13,193 bases of DNA from positions 1 through 13,193 of the forward strand of contig CAKSGG010000092.1 of the NCBI GenBank assembly GCA_934454215.1, in the 5' to 3' direction. This DNA is from an uncultured Clostridia bacterium. Lineage in GTDB: Bacteria; Bacillota; Clostridia; UBA1381. Positions 12,843 through 13,193 of the stretch are shown one piece after another. Position 1 is the stretch's first letter. Each line of letters begins with the position of its first letter. The position numbers and the translations under genes are program-made. The notes beneath the pieces were generated by a model, which ran no database searches, was not told where the DNA came from, and was given only the letters and a program-made list of their open reading frames with translations.

Positions 12843-13193
12843 CTACAAAAGCGCCGTTGCAACAGCTGCATAATCGCCTATCCGTTCACCCAAGAGTGCC
12901 GGTACCACCTTACAGCAGACCGCCGCCTGCGGCAAAGCTTCTTTTCTTATCATTTTTTCCATACTCTCTCTTATCAAGTTCTCGGAACGGGCAAATATAC
13001 TGCCTATCACAATTTTTTCCGGATTAATTATATCAATTAAAACCGAAAGTCCCCTGCCAAGCTGTTCTGCACATATTCGGTATACTTCTATTGCAGTCTC
13101 ATCGCCTGCGTCCGCAGCATCCGCAACGGTTTTTGCAGTTATATCCGCCACAGTCATTCCTTTCTTAAAATATGACGGGTATATTCCCGATTG
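12843..13193 (-). CDS. ROK-family sugar kinase or regulator, C-terminal part
   Basis: The frame is open from the window edge and ends in a TAG at 12843, giving the last 116 codons. The segment with GDETAIEVYRICAEQLGRGL, then LIDIINPEKIVIGSIF, is the typical C-terminal region of ROK proteins (glucokinase, N-acetylmannosamine kinase, XylR-like repressors). The N-terminal ATP-binding and zinc-binding motifs, and any helix-turn-helix, lie outside the window, so kinase and repressor cannot be told apart here. An internal ATG at 13157 preceded by AAAGGA is probably not the start, because the frame continues upstream. The stop codon overlaps the ribosome site of the SIS isomerase, which fits a kinase and isomerase pair for one sugar. 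Confidence 0.8.
   Translation of the reverse strand, partial: QSGIYPSYFKKGMTVADITAKTVADAADAGDETAIEVYRICAEQLGRGLSVLIDIINPEKIVIGSIFARSENLIRESMEKMIRKEALPQAAVCCKVVPALLGERIGDYAAVATALL

Noticed and set aside
1..13193. CRISPR arrays, tRNA or rRNA genes and riboswitches.
   Set aside because: I saw no regularly spaced repeats with unique spacers, no cloverleaf or rRNA-like sequence, and no long structured leader before any operon. The only intergenic stretches above 150 bases are accounted for by promoters, motifs, terminators and remnants.

Overview
The window is AT-rich and uses strong Gram-positive Shine-Dalgarno sites. It encodes DUF5696 and YIP1-type proteins and carries a SpoIIID-like fragment. 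I infer an anaerobic, probably spore-forming Clostridia member (Oscillospirales/Ruminococcaceae-like gut or rumen lineage); no rRNA or tRNA is present to confirm this.

Layout, right to left on the minus strand unless stated. (1) 12843-13193 is the C-terminal part of a ROK-family sugar kinase or regulator. It is tightly followed by a GmhA-like SIS phosphosugar isomerase (12205-12831) and a small repeat-rich lipoprotein (11752-12186). (2) 11373-11726 is debris: one end of an IS3-family element with a truncated orfA, a SpoIIID-like helix-turn-helix fragment, and then a minus-strand intrinsic terminator. (3) A catabolic operon starts from a promoter at about 11282-11310: GH31 glycosidase (8720-11200), GH78 alpha-L-rhamnosidase (6545-8707) and an acetyl-esterase-like alpha/beta hydrolase (5683-6528). 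(4) An AraC-family regulator lies on the plus strand (4832-5629, TTG start) and converges with the esterase on a bidirectional terminator (5641-5674). (5) Divergent from the regulator is a second minus-strand operon: GH27 alpha-galactosidase (3477-4610), an NHL/TPR/YIP1 membrane protein (1333-3447), and a DUF5696 lipoprotein whose 3' end is outside the window.

The four glycan enzymes have no visible signal peptide, so they probably work in the cytoplasm on imported galactose-, rhamnose- and acetyl-bearing oligosaccharides or glycosides. The YIP1 and DUF5696 proteins are exported or membrane-bound and probably belong to the surface or uptake side. I recall such genes next to sugar ABC transporters in Clostridia, but no transporter is visible here.

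The strongest non-gene signal is a shared motif, acaaatgtttcca. It occurs upstream of both the GH27 and the GH31 promoter, in each case exactly 27 bp from an extended -10 (TGN-TATAAT). In the GH27 promoter it is repeated at 22 bp. This is the geometry expected for an AraC-family activator overlapping -35. I infer that the AraC protein here co-activates both operons.
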